From contig JADWOT020000004.1 of the NCBI GenBank assembly GCA_036345935.2, forward strand, positions 2,842,418 through 2,906,417: a stretch of DNA of 64,000 nucleotides, written 5' to 3'. The position numbers were made by a program, and so were the translations under genes. Source of the DNA: Taenia hydatigena (Eukaryota > Platyhelminthes > Cestoda > Cyclophyllidea > Taeniidae). The notes under the pieces were generated by a model. It worked only from the letters and a program-made list of their open reading frames with translations, did no database searches and had not been told where the DNA came from. This document shows positions 1 to 13,914 of the stretch, piece after piece. Numbering within the stretch: position 1 is the first letter of the stretch; the number at the start of each line of letters is the position of its first letter.

Positions 1-1128
1 ATAGATACACGCTGGAGGGTCAAGGTCAGCCTCCTACACTGAGTTGTGGCTGAAACATTCCTGATCGCATGAATAATTCTCAGTATTAATGATAGGACTT
101 ATGACGGACTGACTGGTTTAGTGTTTAACATGTTTTGTTGTTGGGTTTAGCAACATTTTGAACGAAATAAACGTTAAGGACGTTGTGAGTACAGAACGTT
201 GTACTAGACCTTCACTGCCATAAAGAGAAAAATTGAACAGTGGCAAAATCTAATCTAATCAAACTTTGCAATTACAAAATTTTACACAAGTGTAGTTAAA
301 TGCGGTCTCTTCTTTCCTTTTTATGCATAATAAGATAAATTTAATTATCTGAGGTACTTGCATGTTGACGCTGTCTGCTGACGCACCGTTGTCATCGAAG
401 GGCATCACACTCTGCAGCGTTTTTCGGTGCTTTGTCAGGATAATATAAAATTTGAATAATCCAATTGAGGTAACTTTGTTACTTTGAGCATTTAGGCAAG
501 CAGTTTAAGCATTGGCTCAACTACTTGGAAGCTGGCAGGTAATTTGGACTTTTTGCCGGGTTTCCACTCGAAACGGGTCTTTGCGAATGCCATTTATGCA
601 CCTACCTTACCATGGAGTGTGTGGAAGTCAAATCGATCCATTTTTGATGCTTTTAGCGTGCAAACAGCTATTTACTGCTCTTTGCATACGTTGAACTTAT
701 TGCAATCATCATGCAACCCTCCTGAGCATCGTATTGGACCGCATTTCAACGCAGTGAGCTTGCAAAGTCAATTTGTCAACTAACATAATGCTTGGAATAC
801 CACCATGTGACATTGATAGCTCCTGTCGAATTCCCACAAATTGTCCTTTTAAAAGCATGAAAGGGTTGGGTGAAGCAGTAATTCAACCGAGTTGCGATTT
901 AAGGAGCGTGCGTTTTACTTTTGACGATTGCATAATGGTATGGCTAGACGTAGCAATGGAGCATCGAGTGCGGTCATATCGGTCACTTAGTAATGAGGAG
1001 TGCCTGAATAAAAAGGGATGCCGGTTCCCAAAGATTGCTCACTCACAAGGCCTAACGCATGTGACACAATAGTTCTCTGACGTGGCGTCGCCCAAATTCA
1101 TGACGCTCAATGCCGAGCTGTGTATGAA
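1..1128. other. Upstream flank of antigen gene, no gene recognised
   Basis: The stretch before the antigen gene contains only short open frames (up to 99 codons), which are expected by chance and resemble no family I know. It probably includes the distal promoter of the gene that begins at 1222. A second TATA-like run occurs near 440, but no coding exon follows it that I can support. Confidence 0.5.
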
Positions 1129-1135
1129 TATAAAA
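1129..1135 (+). promoter_or_regulatory. Putative TATA box of the antigen gene
   Basis: A TATAAAA heptamer lies 93 bases before the ATG at 1222. With the usual spacing, transcription would start around 1155-1165, giving a 5' leader of about 60 bases. Sequence and position fit; use as a promoter is inferred. Confidence 0.45.
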
Positions 1136-1221
1136 CACTATGCAGGCCAAAAATATTATATGCCAGTGTGGCATTAGAGACCGATGGGGAATTCTGAATG
1201 CAGAGCATTTGGGTTCTGAAG

Positions 1222-3343
1222 ATGACACTTCACCTCTGCCTAATTTCTCTTGTGGCAGCACTTTTAGCTGAGGCGAGTAAAGAGGAGGGGAGCAAGTTGA
1301 TATCTAATATTTAACCCTTTTCAGCACAGAGGTAAAATTATTCTTATGCAGCAGAGCCTGTAAACAACTAGCCTGGACAATACTTACTCAATTCGCATCC
1401 ATCATTTTCTTCATATTTCTGTGGACTTTAGGAAAACAGTGTTTCTTGCATAAATATGCCAAACAATAGCTTGCCTGATGCATGCACTAATGGTGGTAAA
1501 ATGTTCTTGAGTCCGCAAATAAAAAACAGCTAACAACCACCGTTGATAATTTGTCTTATTAAGCGCCTTCGTCATTACGCAACCGGTGTATCGATTCCGC
1601 AATGATAATTGGCAGCCTCACCTCAATATCCTGATGTTTTCATGATAACTTTAACATAACATTAGGAATAGTGAAATTCTGCGCGCATACACTTGTACAT
1701 GCATTCATAAGCCTAGACATTAGAGGACTTGAGCATCAGTAGTTGAACTTCATATCTACACATTAGTCCACGTGACTGGCATAAAATGCGCACGTCATGT
1801 GTGCTTTTAGTAAATAGCACATTACACCTCTGCTATTGCTTTAAGATGCGTTACTAACGGGGCACATTTTCTTATAAAAGGGAATCGAATTCAATATTAA
1901 AACCAGCCTATTTGAATCAAACAACATTGCACTTTTCTCTACCTACTACAACTGTTAGCATCTACTGCCACTACTAACTTCTTTGAATTCAGTTATGCCC
2001 ATTATATTAGTTTGCGCCCTCCATAGTGCATCAAAGTTGAGCTCAGGCTTCTTCCTAACCCATTTTCATTTTTTTTCGAGATTCGACGTAGGATCCTAAG
2101 AACGCAACCTCAACCTCATTCATATAACTTGACGCATAACACCCAGCACAAGTCAACATAATTGTTTCCAAACAGTTATCGTTGATCATTTAATTCTGAC
2201 AAGAACACTGCACCTCACCCACAGTCTTTCAAATACAACCCTTTAGCACTATGTGGGCAAAATAAACGCTAGTTAAAGATTTGGTTTGCGAATCCCAGCT
2301 ACTGAGCCAAATTTTGTGAGGCATTTTTATACCAACTTGAATAGACTAATGTTGGTGGTGCAGTCAAATGTTCAAAATTCTTGCAAGTTAAGGTGATGTA
2401 CACAAGTGCGTCGACTTAAGAGGCACATCCACGCATTGTCGAATATAGCTCTCTATTACTATCTCCTAGTGCTGATCACTTTACTTTTCCTATTCCCAAA
2501 AAGGGCCATAATTTGGTTCTGCTTTTGTTATAAGTGCCATCGTGTTGGGCGTAATTTCTGCATCATTGGGGTTATTTTCACCAAATAATGCAGTTCCTTG
2601 TTTTTTGTTAAAGGTACGATAGCAGAAAGCACAAAGGCAAAAGAAACCTCAAAGTCGCCAGACTTTTACATAAGCCGAGTTGGTTATATCTTCATTCAGT
2701 TAAGTTGGAATCCGCAGAGTTTGGCTGAATTGCAGCCTGATTTTATCCGAATTACAGCATCACCTGTTAATCACGCTGGCCGCAGGAGTGAGCAAATTAC
2801 ATTCTTCAATTCTGGATCCTTTATTCTCGACGGTTTGGATCCTAGTTCAATGTACAATGTGTCAGCGGAAGTAGTTAGTAGTAAAGGCATAATTTTTACC
2901 TACAACACAAGCATAACAACACTACCTGAGGGTAAGTTGATATCTGAGATTATGAGGTACAACTCCACATCAAATGATTGTACTCACTAACATTCATCCG
3001 CAGTAGCGTTTGTGTAATCATGCATTGCAAAACACATTGTGGGACTCAAGCCACGAGATAGTTGTTAGTTCTTGTTGCTGCACAGTTGAATTTCAGCTGA
3101 GTTTACGTTTTGCATGAAATATATTTTGGGTACCTTGCTTACACAGGTGAGGAAGCAAGATTTCTGACCACTAGTGTGCCTGCCTCAGCTTCTGCAGGCA
3201 AAGAAAGGGAAATCCTAATTACTAGTGGGTTCGCCTCTACTTCCGCAGGTGAAGAAAGAAAAATCCAAACTACAAGTAAGGCTGCTCTAACTGCCGCGAT
3301 CCCTGGGGTCGTTTCTATTTGTCTGATGGCAGTTCTTGCTTGA
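1222..3343 (+). CDS. Oncosphere host-protective antigen (EG95/45W family), FnIII, 3 exons
   Basis: Likely a secreted or surface antigen of the tapeworm oncosphere, of the taeniid EG95 / 45W / TSOL18 family. Exons are 1222-1276, 2614-2931 and 3147-3343 (570 nt, 189 residues). Donors are GTAAAG and GTAAGT. Acceptors are TTAAAG and TACACAG. Both introns (1337 and 215 bp) are phase 1, and the frame is preserved exactly across both junctions. Residues 1-16 (MTLHLCLISLVAALLA) are a signal peptide. Residues about 36-122 form one fibronectin type III domain with the LSW motif at 48-50, a GLDPSSMYNVS strand at 92-102 and N-glycosylation sites at N100 and N116. Residues 125-175 are three 17-residue repeats, and 176-189 are a hydrophobic tail (membrane or GPI signal). 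EG95 itself has one tail unit and is about 156 residues. Family assignment rests on exon layout and residue pattern; the function is known for the family and inferred here. No lesion is visible. Confidence 0.85.
3147..3299 (+). repeat. Triplicated 51-bp coding module in antigen exon 3
   Basis: Three in-frame units of exactly 51 bp begin at 3147, 3198 and 3249. They encode residues 125-141, 142-158 and 159-175, with the pattern G-K/E-E-x-R/K-x-I/L-x-T-S-x-x-A-S/L-T/S-x-A. Each unit starts directly after CAG (3144-3146, 3195-3197, 3246-3248), so the true acceptor of exon 3 has been copied along with the coding bases. The third unit leads into the hydrophobic tail and is the one that corresponds to the single tail unit of EG95. 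Confidence 0.85.
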
Positions 3344-3552
3344 ACGCTTGCACACGTTAGTCCAAGTCACCTATTACTTTGTTTATTAGCAGTATCGTGA
3401 CGCATAATATCTCTTTTCTACCACAGGATTCCACATTTTCGGGAGTGCACAACTCGTCATTCAACCATGCTATTTAACCATCATGTAACCTCCCTTCATT
3501 AAAAATACTGAGTGGCAAGCAAGTGACTTTACTATGTTTATCCTACTCTTTT

Positions 3553-3614
3553 AATAAATGGTTTTGCTTGAAAACCCTTACAGCCTTCACCCTTATAAAG
3601 CGGCATTTAATAAA
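3553..3614 (+). terminator. Candidate polyadenylation signals of the antigen gene
   Basis: Two AATAAA hexamers stand at 3553-3558 and 3609-3614, about 210 and 265 bases after the stop codon at 3341-3343. Either would give a short 3' UTR. Which is used cannot be told from sequence. Confidence 0.4.
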
Positions 3615-6600
3615 ACTGTTAACACTCGAGTGTTTTGAATTGTTAGCGAGCTGCTGGCTTCCATGCATGAAGCCGACACTTGCACACCTATTTGTTTTCC
3701 AAACAACATAGGCCACCGCGATTAACCATGTGATTACCAACCTGAATGGCTAGCCAGTATATGCTATAAATGCAGAGGTTTTGAATACTACAGCACAAGA
3801 TGAATAAATGGATGGAAGTCTTTCTAATGGAAATGCCATCTAGCCATGTAGCGATCATAGGCGTTAAGGTATTCGGCCGCAGCAGAACCGAGGTGTCTAT
3901 GGTTAGGTTACATATTCCAGCAGCTCTGCCGATTCACTTATCAGTGTGCAAAATGGACCATGATTGGTTTTCGCCATCTGGGCATGCTGGCATTTATCTT
4001 ACCCATGCAGATGTTTTACTGTTCCATCACAAATTAAGTGAAATTCGTGGATTTAATTTGCCACATTCTTGCTAACTCGCATTTGGCACCGCCTGACCAA
4101 ATAGACTGCCGAGCTGCTATGATCGATTATGAGCGAGGTCGCAGTCTCCAAGGTGGCATCATTAATAGAATTACCACTTTAGAAGCACTTGTTAAATGTG
4201 ACTCAAGAGAGGAAAGGATTGGTGGTCAGCATTGCGCTTTGAATGTCGCACTTTCCTTAGTCTCAACAAATATGATGTGAGCTAAATTTACTTCACCCCA
4301 GTGCCCCTTGTCATCCCGATTTCTGCCTGGAAGAGCATTACGTCTCCTTACTTTTCTTTTCACGCAATCTAGATAAGTGTTGTCCTAGTCCTCCATATGA
4401 TTTTCAACTATGAGAAAAAAGCAATAAATGGGATCGGTTCTTGCCTCCATCACGCGTTATTCATGTGCATCATTAATTACGCTACTCTTGTCTTTCGAAC
4501 GCAAAAGTAAATGGTTTAGAGCTGGGGTAATGCACAGGTGAACATTGTCCTTAGACGCGTATTTGCTTCTCACAATTATACGTATCTGTGTAAATAAGCT
4601 TAAAGATGCAAACCTTAACATATTTGTCAATGGCATTGATATTAATTCATTCGAATTCCTCCGTAAAAGTCTCATCGAATCAGCCCAGTCAATGGAAATG
4701 GCGGATTACGCCTTCATTTAATGCTCATTTATTCATAATGCAGCGAAGCGCTGCACTAATGTTAGCATGGGTGTGGACACGGCACCCGCGCCAGAAGTGA
4801 CTTGAAGATCAATAAATATAATGAAAACCGTTATAATGGAGTAAGCAGAGTGCTATTTGTCAGGATGGAAGTGAAGCTTGGGCGTGAGGATAGAAGTCAT
4901 ATTTCGAGTGGCATGCTCTCTGTAATTCAGGTAAGACAAGGGGATATCGGTAGCATCAACGACTTCAAGGAACTTGGTATTGGCAGCAGAATTCAGCGAA
5001 TGATGTAGACAAATATTGATCCGCGATACCTACGAGCAGATTGCTACCGTGTTGACAAAGGTGGGCGTATTAGCCTGTTATCTGCTCTCCTTTGCTCTCA
5101 AAAACAATGTGCCTTGTGAGGGTGATGCTATACTTGCAACAATGCGTACAAATCGCGTGCAGTCACGCCAGTTAATTACAATATTAAATAACTGTGAAGT
5201 TTGGCTAATCTGCCCACATTGATGGACAGGTGCGCCAGTATCTGGGCCTACTCGTACATGCGTGGGAGTCAAAGTTATCGCCTCCATGACATTTTAATCT
5301 GAAAAAGGCGAACGGCAGACGTGGCACGAAGACAACGGTTTTAATTAGTGTTATCAGATTAGCCTACCAGTAAGGGTTTTCAATTATTTTCTGGTTACGG
5401 GCCGGAAAATACTGCACTGCTCTCAATGCCAAAAACAGGCAGGTAATTCCTTGGCAAATTTCATGTAAAAAATAGTGTTTGCTTAAAATTCAAGACATTA
5501 CGAAGAATATGATGGGTTTGGACTGAGTGAATGCTACCTACGTTAATTACCCACCACGTAGTTTGAGAAACTGCATGATGAGCGTGAAAGAAATACGATG
5601 GCGCAGCAAGTACTGCCTTACGTCAAAGGCTTCTGTGTCGTTATTGAACGAGACTGAATCGTAGGAGACAATTTACACCCGCTTCTTTATGGCATTTAGC
5701 TACAGTGCAGTTGTAGGCAAATGAGACCGAAATGACACACCATATTTGCTGTAGAAACACCCCACACTCTCGGTTTATCATGGATATGTAACAATGTCAT
5801 GAGGGCATAGCAGCCTATGAGGTACAAGGCCCTTGACCTAGGTGGCAGATTTTCGCCCACAAACTGTTAGGCTTTGCCTATGTAGGCGATGCGACCTTTT
5901 AACGTGGACATCACTATGATAGCGTCTCTTTGTATTCTGACGCTCGCCATTAATAACAGACAGATGCAACTGCATTTGCGGCTCAGTTAAAACCTTCAGC
6001 CATGTTGTATTTTGGTTCAAATGAGCGAATCACATTCCCAATAAAAGACAAAAGGCAATACTATCTTAGAAATAAGAATGAATCCCGATATTTAAAAACG
6101 AATCTCCCTATATTGTCTAGAGACCAAAAGACAGCATTCCAGTCAGTCATGAGTACGTGCTTACTGTTATCCGCTCAAGGTTAATTAATCTTCTTCTGCG
6201 TAGACAACGATGAAAGCAGTTGCATTCAAAATAACAAAGCTGAACTCAAACCCAAACCAAAGTGGAAATCGCAGGCGAAGACAGAGCCGTGTTTGCGAAA
6301 GTGCCCAACCACTTTGTCATGCAAGCGTTAGCAAGTGTCGATTCACCACAGGCTCACAAATTCGCACTTTATTTAGAGGAAACACTCTGACCGAAGTTAT
6401 TGTCTGTGTCGGAGCCAAAGCATGCACAAAATGCCGTGCATCAAGTAGGTGAAGAGATATTGGGAAGGCGTGCAACTCGCTGACGGCAAAACCTGCTTCT
6501 AATTTCTTTAGCGCTTCTGCTCCTAACATCGAACAAAAGCGTGCCCATATCCGCACTCTCGCAGGACTCATCCTACCGGCCATTTGCTAGTGGAGCGGAT

Positions 6601-9600
6601 TGGCAACGTCCGTTTCCTCTTCGCAATCCACTCATCCACCTACCTGTCCTAACACACCACCACCTCTACATACTACTTCTTTAGACATCACATTTACGCA
6701 CACATCCCGTATCTTGCTTGTTACCTCACGCATCACAACCGATTGCGGCTTTAGCAGCAATCGCATGCTTACTACTCACATCCGAACTGCCTTCACGTTC
6801 GATCCACTTCCATAACTCGCCTACTACTAACATAATCATAGTAGACCCCATTACTCTCTCGTCCTCCTTTGTTGCTCTGTGCCTTCCCATAAGGCACTGA
6901 CTTAGTCCACATGCTCCATACTCCTCTTATCAATCGACTTATTAAAGTTTTTGTTTCTCTTTATCAAGCAGCTAAATTTGATTGCACAAAAACCTCTTTA
7001 ATTTCATCACTACCCGAGCCATGGAGGCTAATCTACTTTGCAATGATGTTCTACAATAGAGCACCTCATTGTACTTCTGGCTGTAGCTTCTAATTAGCGT
7101 TAACTTTTACTGGATGCCACTTTCTTATATTTTAGATTTGTAATATTTACATTAGTATCGCGTCCCATTAAAGTGACATGACGATATCTTCAAATTCGCC
7201 GTTGTCCACCTCGTCCTAATCCAAGTCATGTAGAAGTCAACGGGCAGTGTCACCTTCGCTGGTAACCTGGCCAAATTGCTTGGTCTGTTCTCGGCCCCTT
7301 AAACAATGACAGAGCATGACTCGTATTGATGCACTGTAAGCTGATGCTTCAATGCGACGGTAACAATTTTAAAAGACGCGTCGAATTACCATATCCTGTT
7401 GCCTGTTCCGTCCTGCTATTAAAATTCCATTACATACTCTGAAGTCAACAGATGGCATGCATGTATTATTAGGTATTCTTGTCTTGCTTCATAGCCCATG
7501 CCATAACTTACGATCACAATTTTACGCATACCTCTTTCTCAAAGGCTTATTTTTCAGATTATCGAAGAACTAAAAGTGCAACTCACCTAATGATAGATCA
7601 TTCCTATTTTTCTCTCCTTGGCACGACTTTAAATCCCGTTTTATGGATGTATCAGTGATAGCCATGCGGTAATATCTGATGGCTCTACCAGCCTCCTGTC
7701 GTTTCGATAGAAAGAGCAGCCTGGTGCCACGTACAAATCGCTGAATTTTAATGAGCCTATAATGAGTTGCTTGGCGCTTCAGCAGCATTAAACCGATCGA
7801 ATCAGAGTAACAACAATCATCGCATGGGCAGATGCGAATCCCGCCCATCGGTGGTGCTTAAGTAAAAAGGACACATGGTAAGATTTGGCTTGAAATGTCC
7901 AGTTCATTTTGCCGATCATGATGGCAATGCTGGTTTCTATTGATAGTCACTGTGCAGTTACCTTCATTTGAACATTCTGCTTTTGCATTTCTTCGCCAAG
8001 GCAGATAATTCCTAACTTATTCTCATTTTTCATTTAAGTTCTACAAAACCCAATCTGAGAAGCGGGCCATCGCATTTAACTGCCAAGGTAACTAGAAATT
8101 TGCATGCTCTAGAGACCACAGTGGGACGTAGAGAAACAAGTCATGAAATCGCTAAGTTGTGTGCGGTTCTCCAGCATGCATGTTAATGCATTTCGCGCAA
8201 AAGATTAGGTCCACGATTCTCCTGATCCAATTTTGTTGTACCCTTATATATTTATAGTGGAACCATAAAGGTTGCCTCAGATCGATCTGGCATGCTTCGA
8301 CTACCCCCAAGAGGCAAGTCCACCGATTCAGCAGGCGTCTTCTTTCCTACAAATGAAATACTTTAGGAATATAACAAAATCCGATCGCTCATCCTTTGGA
8401 ACGATTTAAATCAATCTCAAGTCACTATGATCAATGAGCACCACCATACTATTAAAGGCGTCTAGACCAGATAGACGTAGTCAATATCAGTACTTGGGTA
8501 AATTAAGTGTCAGAATTCGCGTATACTCTCACAGATACAGCAGGATAAATGAACTCAGCAAGCCTTAAAAATTGCTAGTCACACTTCTGTTTCAATCGAA
8601 AATTTACCTATGCATGCACTAAACAAAACATTCTCTTCGCAATAGGCAAGTGTACATCGATTTCCTTTAGTGCAGTGGAGCATTTGACATTCCTTCCATT
8701 TGCCTCGTCGATATCTGATCGTGTCTAGACACTCTAAGCAATGGTAACTGGAAGAGTATATTCAATTATTTATTTATAAATGAGAAAAGGACTGCTTTAA
8801 TTGTTAGTTGCTGCACCAAAATGCTGAGTTAAGTTTTGGAACAGATGAGTGTACAGTAGTTGCCGCTCCACGGCACTTGGGACGAAGCGTGTTAGCATAA
8901 ACGTATGTAAAAAAGGCACAATTCGCGGTCAAGGTGATCCCACTGAGATATCTTAATGATTAGCTGACCGGTAAAAGGAATGGCAGCTGGACTAGTGATC
9001 GCAAAAGTGATCATTCTCAAACAAATTGCCAAGAAGAGCAAAGAAAAGGAAAGCACGCTACAGCTTATCCTTTAAAATAATTGCTGCTCCAAAAAGCGGA
9101 TTAGCAGTCAAAGCTCATTCAATAACATTTTTCCTGTCAGAACCTGCATAATTTGGCGCTAGAAAAAAGAGCAACTCCTCTTGTTAAAAAACACCTCACA
9201 GAAACTTGGTCAGTTGGCGGTGGCAACCTTCCAACATGAAGTCATCATCTTTCCTTATAATAATCCACACACAGACTTTTCTTGACGGGTCAAATCAGGG
9301 GTGCCATCCTCAGAGATAGCAATTGGGATAGAGGAAATTAATCCCGAAGAAACCATCAAGGAAGGTGTTAAAGGTGTTCCATGAGTAACTGTTAAGTTAC
9401 ATGAGTTCCAACTGTTCCATAGGCTTTGGAATTTTGGCGGCCTTAAAGAGCAGAAGAGGGAGCTAATAAAGAAGCAAAGGGCATAGGCTATCAGGGCGAA
9501 ACAATACGAAGAAAAGGTGGTGAAGATGTTTTGAACAACAGTATGAGTAACAGCGTAGAGTGCCGTGACAGGAAGCATTTTTCGAGCCACTGTGACTGAA

Positions 9601-12600
9601 TTCTTCCTCGTTGGCATGTGTAGAATCGGTCAGTGACGCCTGTTCCAAGCGGCGTGTCGCGTGTTCTTTTGTAGCGTCGTGTTCGCTGGCCCACAGAACT
9701 TCATTTATTTCCGCTGAGAGTTGATAAAGATTTCAGTTGTCGCTGTGCCCACCATCTTTGCTGCACTCCCTTCAGCGAGACCGTCTCCAATTCTTTCCCA
9801 CCTTAAGTGACGCAGGACACCAGAAGTCAGTTCATGACTGAAGCGATTTGCAATGCCTACCACCAGGTAACCTCAGTGTTTATTCAATTAAACTAAAACA
9901 ACTAATCGAAGAAAAGAGAACAAGAATGTACAACTGGGTGAATGGCTGGACGCACGAAGGATGAATGGATGAGCAAAAGACACCTGTTTAGTTAGTGTGA
10001 TGAATGGGCAGATAGAAGGACAATAAAAGCAGACGCAGCCAGAACGACAAGACACAACAGCCTTTACCTGCAGCTTAGTCACCATTATCTTAAACTAATC
10101 GGCTTAGCTCTGCTCTTGATTGTGACTTTGCTCTATTTCACGACCTCCAACTTAGAGCACGAAATTGTAGTCCGTATGGGGTAACTGTATCAGTCTGATT
10201 GCAGTCGAGTGATGTCTGCAGTGCTGTTTTGGTCAACACGAGCTGCTTTCAGTGCTTTGCATATCTTACTAGGCTTGGTGACGATGGGTATGTCTGCGGT
10301 TCCGTTGCAGCTACTGCTGATAATGGCTTCTGAGAATTAGGAGAGCAACCAACTTGAGTTGGGCCTTCGATTACCTACACCTTCTCTAATCACGCACACA
10401 CACAAGCATTTTACACATATTTTGTTTTTATCAACTCTATGTCTGCTTAAACCCCAAATTTAAAGTAGCTTGAGTGTAAAGACTAGCGACCCCAAGAATG
10501 CACGCCTCTCACAAACACATTCACATCCTCTCACTATCCCTGCCTATAATCATGGTAAATGGGCTCTTTCTCGGGGGTTTAGTGATTTAAGTGATTTGTC
10601 TTTGCGATTGAATGACTCTTACGAGCATTGTGGGCGGATCCATCTCGGTCAGCTTCGCACACCTGTCATATGCTGTCCGAAGCGACTCCTATGCATTCAG
10701 CAAGTAGAGAAGAAGAAAGAGGAATTCGTAGGTAGATGGCTAACTGAATGAACAGACATGTATAGACGGGCGAGTTTAGCTTTGTTGACTCGTTTAGCCT
10801 CTGTCTCTGCCTCTTCATTTTGACCAACCAAATAAATCAAAGAGAAACAAATGCAAGCAAATCGATCTAATACTTTGCGAAACTTCCTCATAACAAAAGC
10901 TGTTAATGATGGTTTTACTAGTAAATGAGAAACTACAAGTTGAGGCTGAGAGCGGGGTAATCAAAAAGAATTGAGCGCTGTCCGTGCAACTTTGGGCCTT
11001 TACGTCCGTTTTCGTGACGTCCATGAGTCACATGTCAACCACCGCAGGATAATTATACCATAAGAAATTTTCGCAATACGAAGATGTATCATTACTCAGA
11101 CTAAACGGAGTAAGCGAACCACCTCAGATCTTCGCCTTCGTGTCTCTAAACTTTTGACGACATGGATAGAATGCCAAAGACAGTCGAATTCAGTGAAACA
11201 AAGGCCCGTAAATGGCCCTAGTTTGTAAATCAATTAACGATGCACGACTTGTCAGGCCATATTATTCTTCTGCCAATGAAGAAAGTGGATGCATTCTCAT
11301 GTAATCGGAAAAAGAGCCGATTAGAAGCATAGATCTTAGGATTAAGAACTTCTCTGCAACAAGGTCGAAGGTTTTATTTGATAAAAAACTGGCCAGCACA
11401 ATCAACTGAAATTGAATGAGGTGGTCTTTGCTGCAATGCCTCCTCCAGTAAAGGTAAAAGCAGCTCTCATTTTGAGCACTAACAACAGCAAGACATCGAC
11501 GCAGTGCAGGACAAAAAATATTGCCAAGATTCTTCCAGATAACTGAGTCGATACCGATAAAAAGGGCTGAAACACCTCTAATGCTTTAACCTTTTACGGT
11601 GCGCATTGACAATTCACTTTGCATAAGATCGGTTGCAATCAGACTTAAGGAGTTGTAATTCGATGAATTGATGCTGTTTCATAAAGGGAGGAACTTAAAC
11701 ACCATCTTCAAATCCATTTTTCGTAATGCGAGGAAAATGCTAACTTTTGCTTGCTACTAGGAGTTTTGGATCACACGTGTCTTGTGTCTGCATACTGCAG
11801 GTGTAAATCTTCGCTTAGCATCATTCACACATTGAATGTAAGCCAACCAGGTCTTTAATCTCTTTGATTGACACTCATATCGGAAATGCGAGAAACGTGG
11901 AAGATTAAAAAAATTAGCCAACAGAGATTTCCTGTTCATCAAACAAACCAGGGTCCTTGGCTAGCCCACCTTTTCTTCAGTATTGCCTTTATTTCTCCAA
12001 TTGACTCCCATTTTCTGGTCAGCAGTCACATGAAAAATGAAAAGCTAGAACGAGGAGAGGAAATGAAATGGCTAAGAAGGAGCTATAGGAATTTTAATTT
12101 TGTCGCATACTACTTGGCATTTTGTATTCCAGCCGACAAATCTGAGGTAAACCTGCCTCTACAAGTCAACAGAAGACGACAGACGTCAGAATGCCTACGT
12201 CGAATTCTACGTTGATTTCGCTTCATTCACGAATTTTCCACTTGCCTACCACAACAAACTGATGTACCTAGCAAAAGTCAAACACAGAACTGACATAAAA
12301 CGGTATTTGTGCTAAATGTTGGTGTAGTAATTATCAGTCAACCACTTTTCCTTATCTCAGTGAGAATGACGTCTCTTCTCACTGTCAGCTTAAAGGCTTA
12401 CTTTGCTCCTTAGTAGGAAGTGACTTTTGCATACCATCTGAGTAAGGGATTTCAAGTAGATTTTTCGACCCTTTCAGGTTGTGAACTCAACCAGCTGGCT
12501 GAAAATATTCGTCTTAATGGCGGGGAGTTCATCCCAATGATGAATGATCGGATACCCGCCCTGAACTGAGCATCTATCCATTTAGTGATCCTCTTGGGTG

Positions 12601-13914
12601 GTATGCCTAGAAAGGTTTGTTCTGCTACGTGTCGCAGGTTACCAGCGTACTTCTCATCATCTTTGCCAAGCTTTTGGTTGTTTGGTTGGTTGCTGGTCGA
12701 TGACGAGCTCAGCTAATATTGCATTGGTTTGACTAATATAGGATTCTTAGAAATAACTCATGCTAAAGCACACGATAAATTAGCGAAATTCTTTGTTAAT
12801 GAAAGTATAAGTGGATGGTAAGCATAAAAATTTCAAACAAATTTTCAAAATTTATGTTTTTTGAAGAAAACGAGATTTGTCAGAACTGCCACCAGGCAGA
12901 GAACATGTTCATTTCGAATTGTCTGACTTCCTACCATGACTTGTTGCCGTTCTCTACTGCCTCTCCTAACTCTGTCTAAATGATTTTAATCGGTTGAAAC
13001 ATAGTAAACATTTGGAAGTTATAGAAATCAAGAGCAAGTTACGGCAACTACTCCCTTTTTTCAATTTAGTCTTCATTATATGATTGCAAGTGGCATCCTA
13101 ACCATTCTGTTTGTCCACGGAAGGAGTGCGAGCTTCGTGTTCATTACTGGACATATTTGCTTCGACAAACTGCCTAAATTATGCTTGTAGATTTTGCTTG
13201 AGTAGAGAAGCACATGAACAAATGACTGAAAAGATGGCTGGATGGGAGGAGTAAAATGATCCAAGTCAAGTCCACACACTCTGCACTGTCATCGGAGCTC
13301 GATGTCATCCTGTGTTCATGCTTTTCTTTCCCCTTCTTTCTCCTCTTCTTAGTCCATCTGCCTCCTTCTTATACATCTACCCCTTTTACTTTCTTTTATT
13401 AGAACGTGCTGTGCCTCACCTACCCTGGAGGCGTTGATTGGCTTAAATTCCTGTTCCGGATAAGAACAAGCATTGGTATAGGCTTAAACTAGGCGGCGTA
13501 AACAAACAGCTTTCACTTGGTAAATGTGTTACCATATTTAGGAGTAACTCATACAATCCTTGCCCTCATGCATAACTCCACCATGTTCGTGCTTCTTCAA
13601 GGGTCATGAGGCAAGCACGAATTTAGCAGCAGACGGAGTAGACCACCATTAGTGGATTAGCATCGACTGCTGATTGTTGAGACACTGTAATAAGCTAGGG
13701 CGAAGAAGGGTAGGGCAGGCCAGTATTATCTGTTTGCTTAATCATTCCAACTCAATGGCTGCTGCTTTCCCTTATTATTCCACTACTGCTTCATTTGCCA
13801 TTCCAGAATCGACCAAGGTGGTATGGACATCAAACGAGAATATTGTGTTTTGCCTAGCATACATTAGGCAGCAACTCACATTTGCAGGAACCCTCTACAA
13901 GCGCAATAAATAAT
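3615..13914. other. 10.3 kb with no recognisable gene
   Basis: Open frames here reach 120 codons at most (9255-9617 on the minus strand, with one hydrophobic stretch), a length expected by chance in this much sequence. None shows a family motif or a convincing chain of splice-compatible exons. Stretches near 6600-6900 and 13310-13400 are pyrimidine-rich. I see no rRNA, tRNA or transposon domain. Small single exons of unknown genes could be missed. Confidence 0.5.

Noticed and set aside
9255..9617. 120-codon minus-strand frame with a hydrophobic stretch
   Set aside because: Length is within chance expectation and no family resemblance was found. The hydrophobic run alone is not enough to call a membrane protein.
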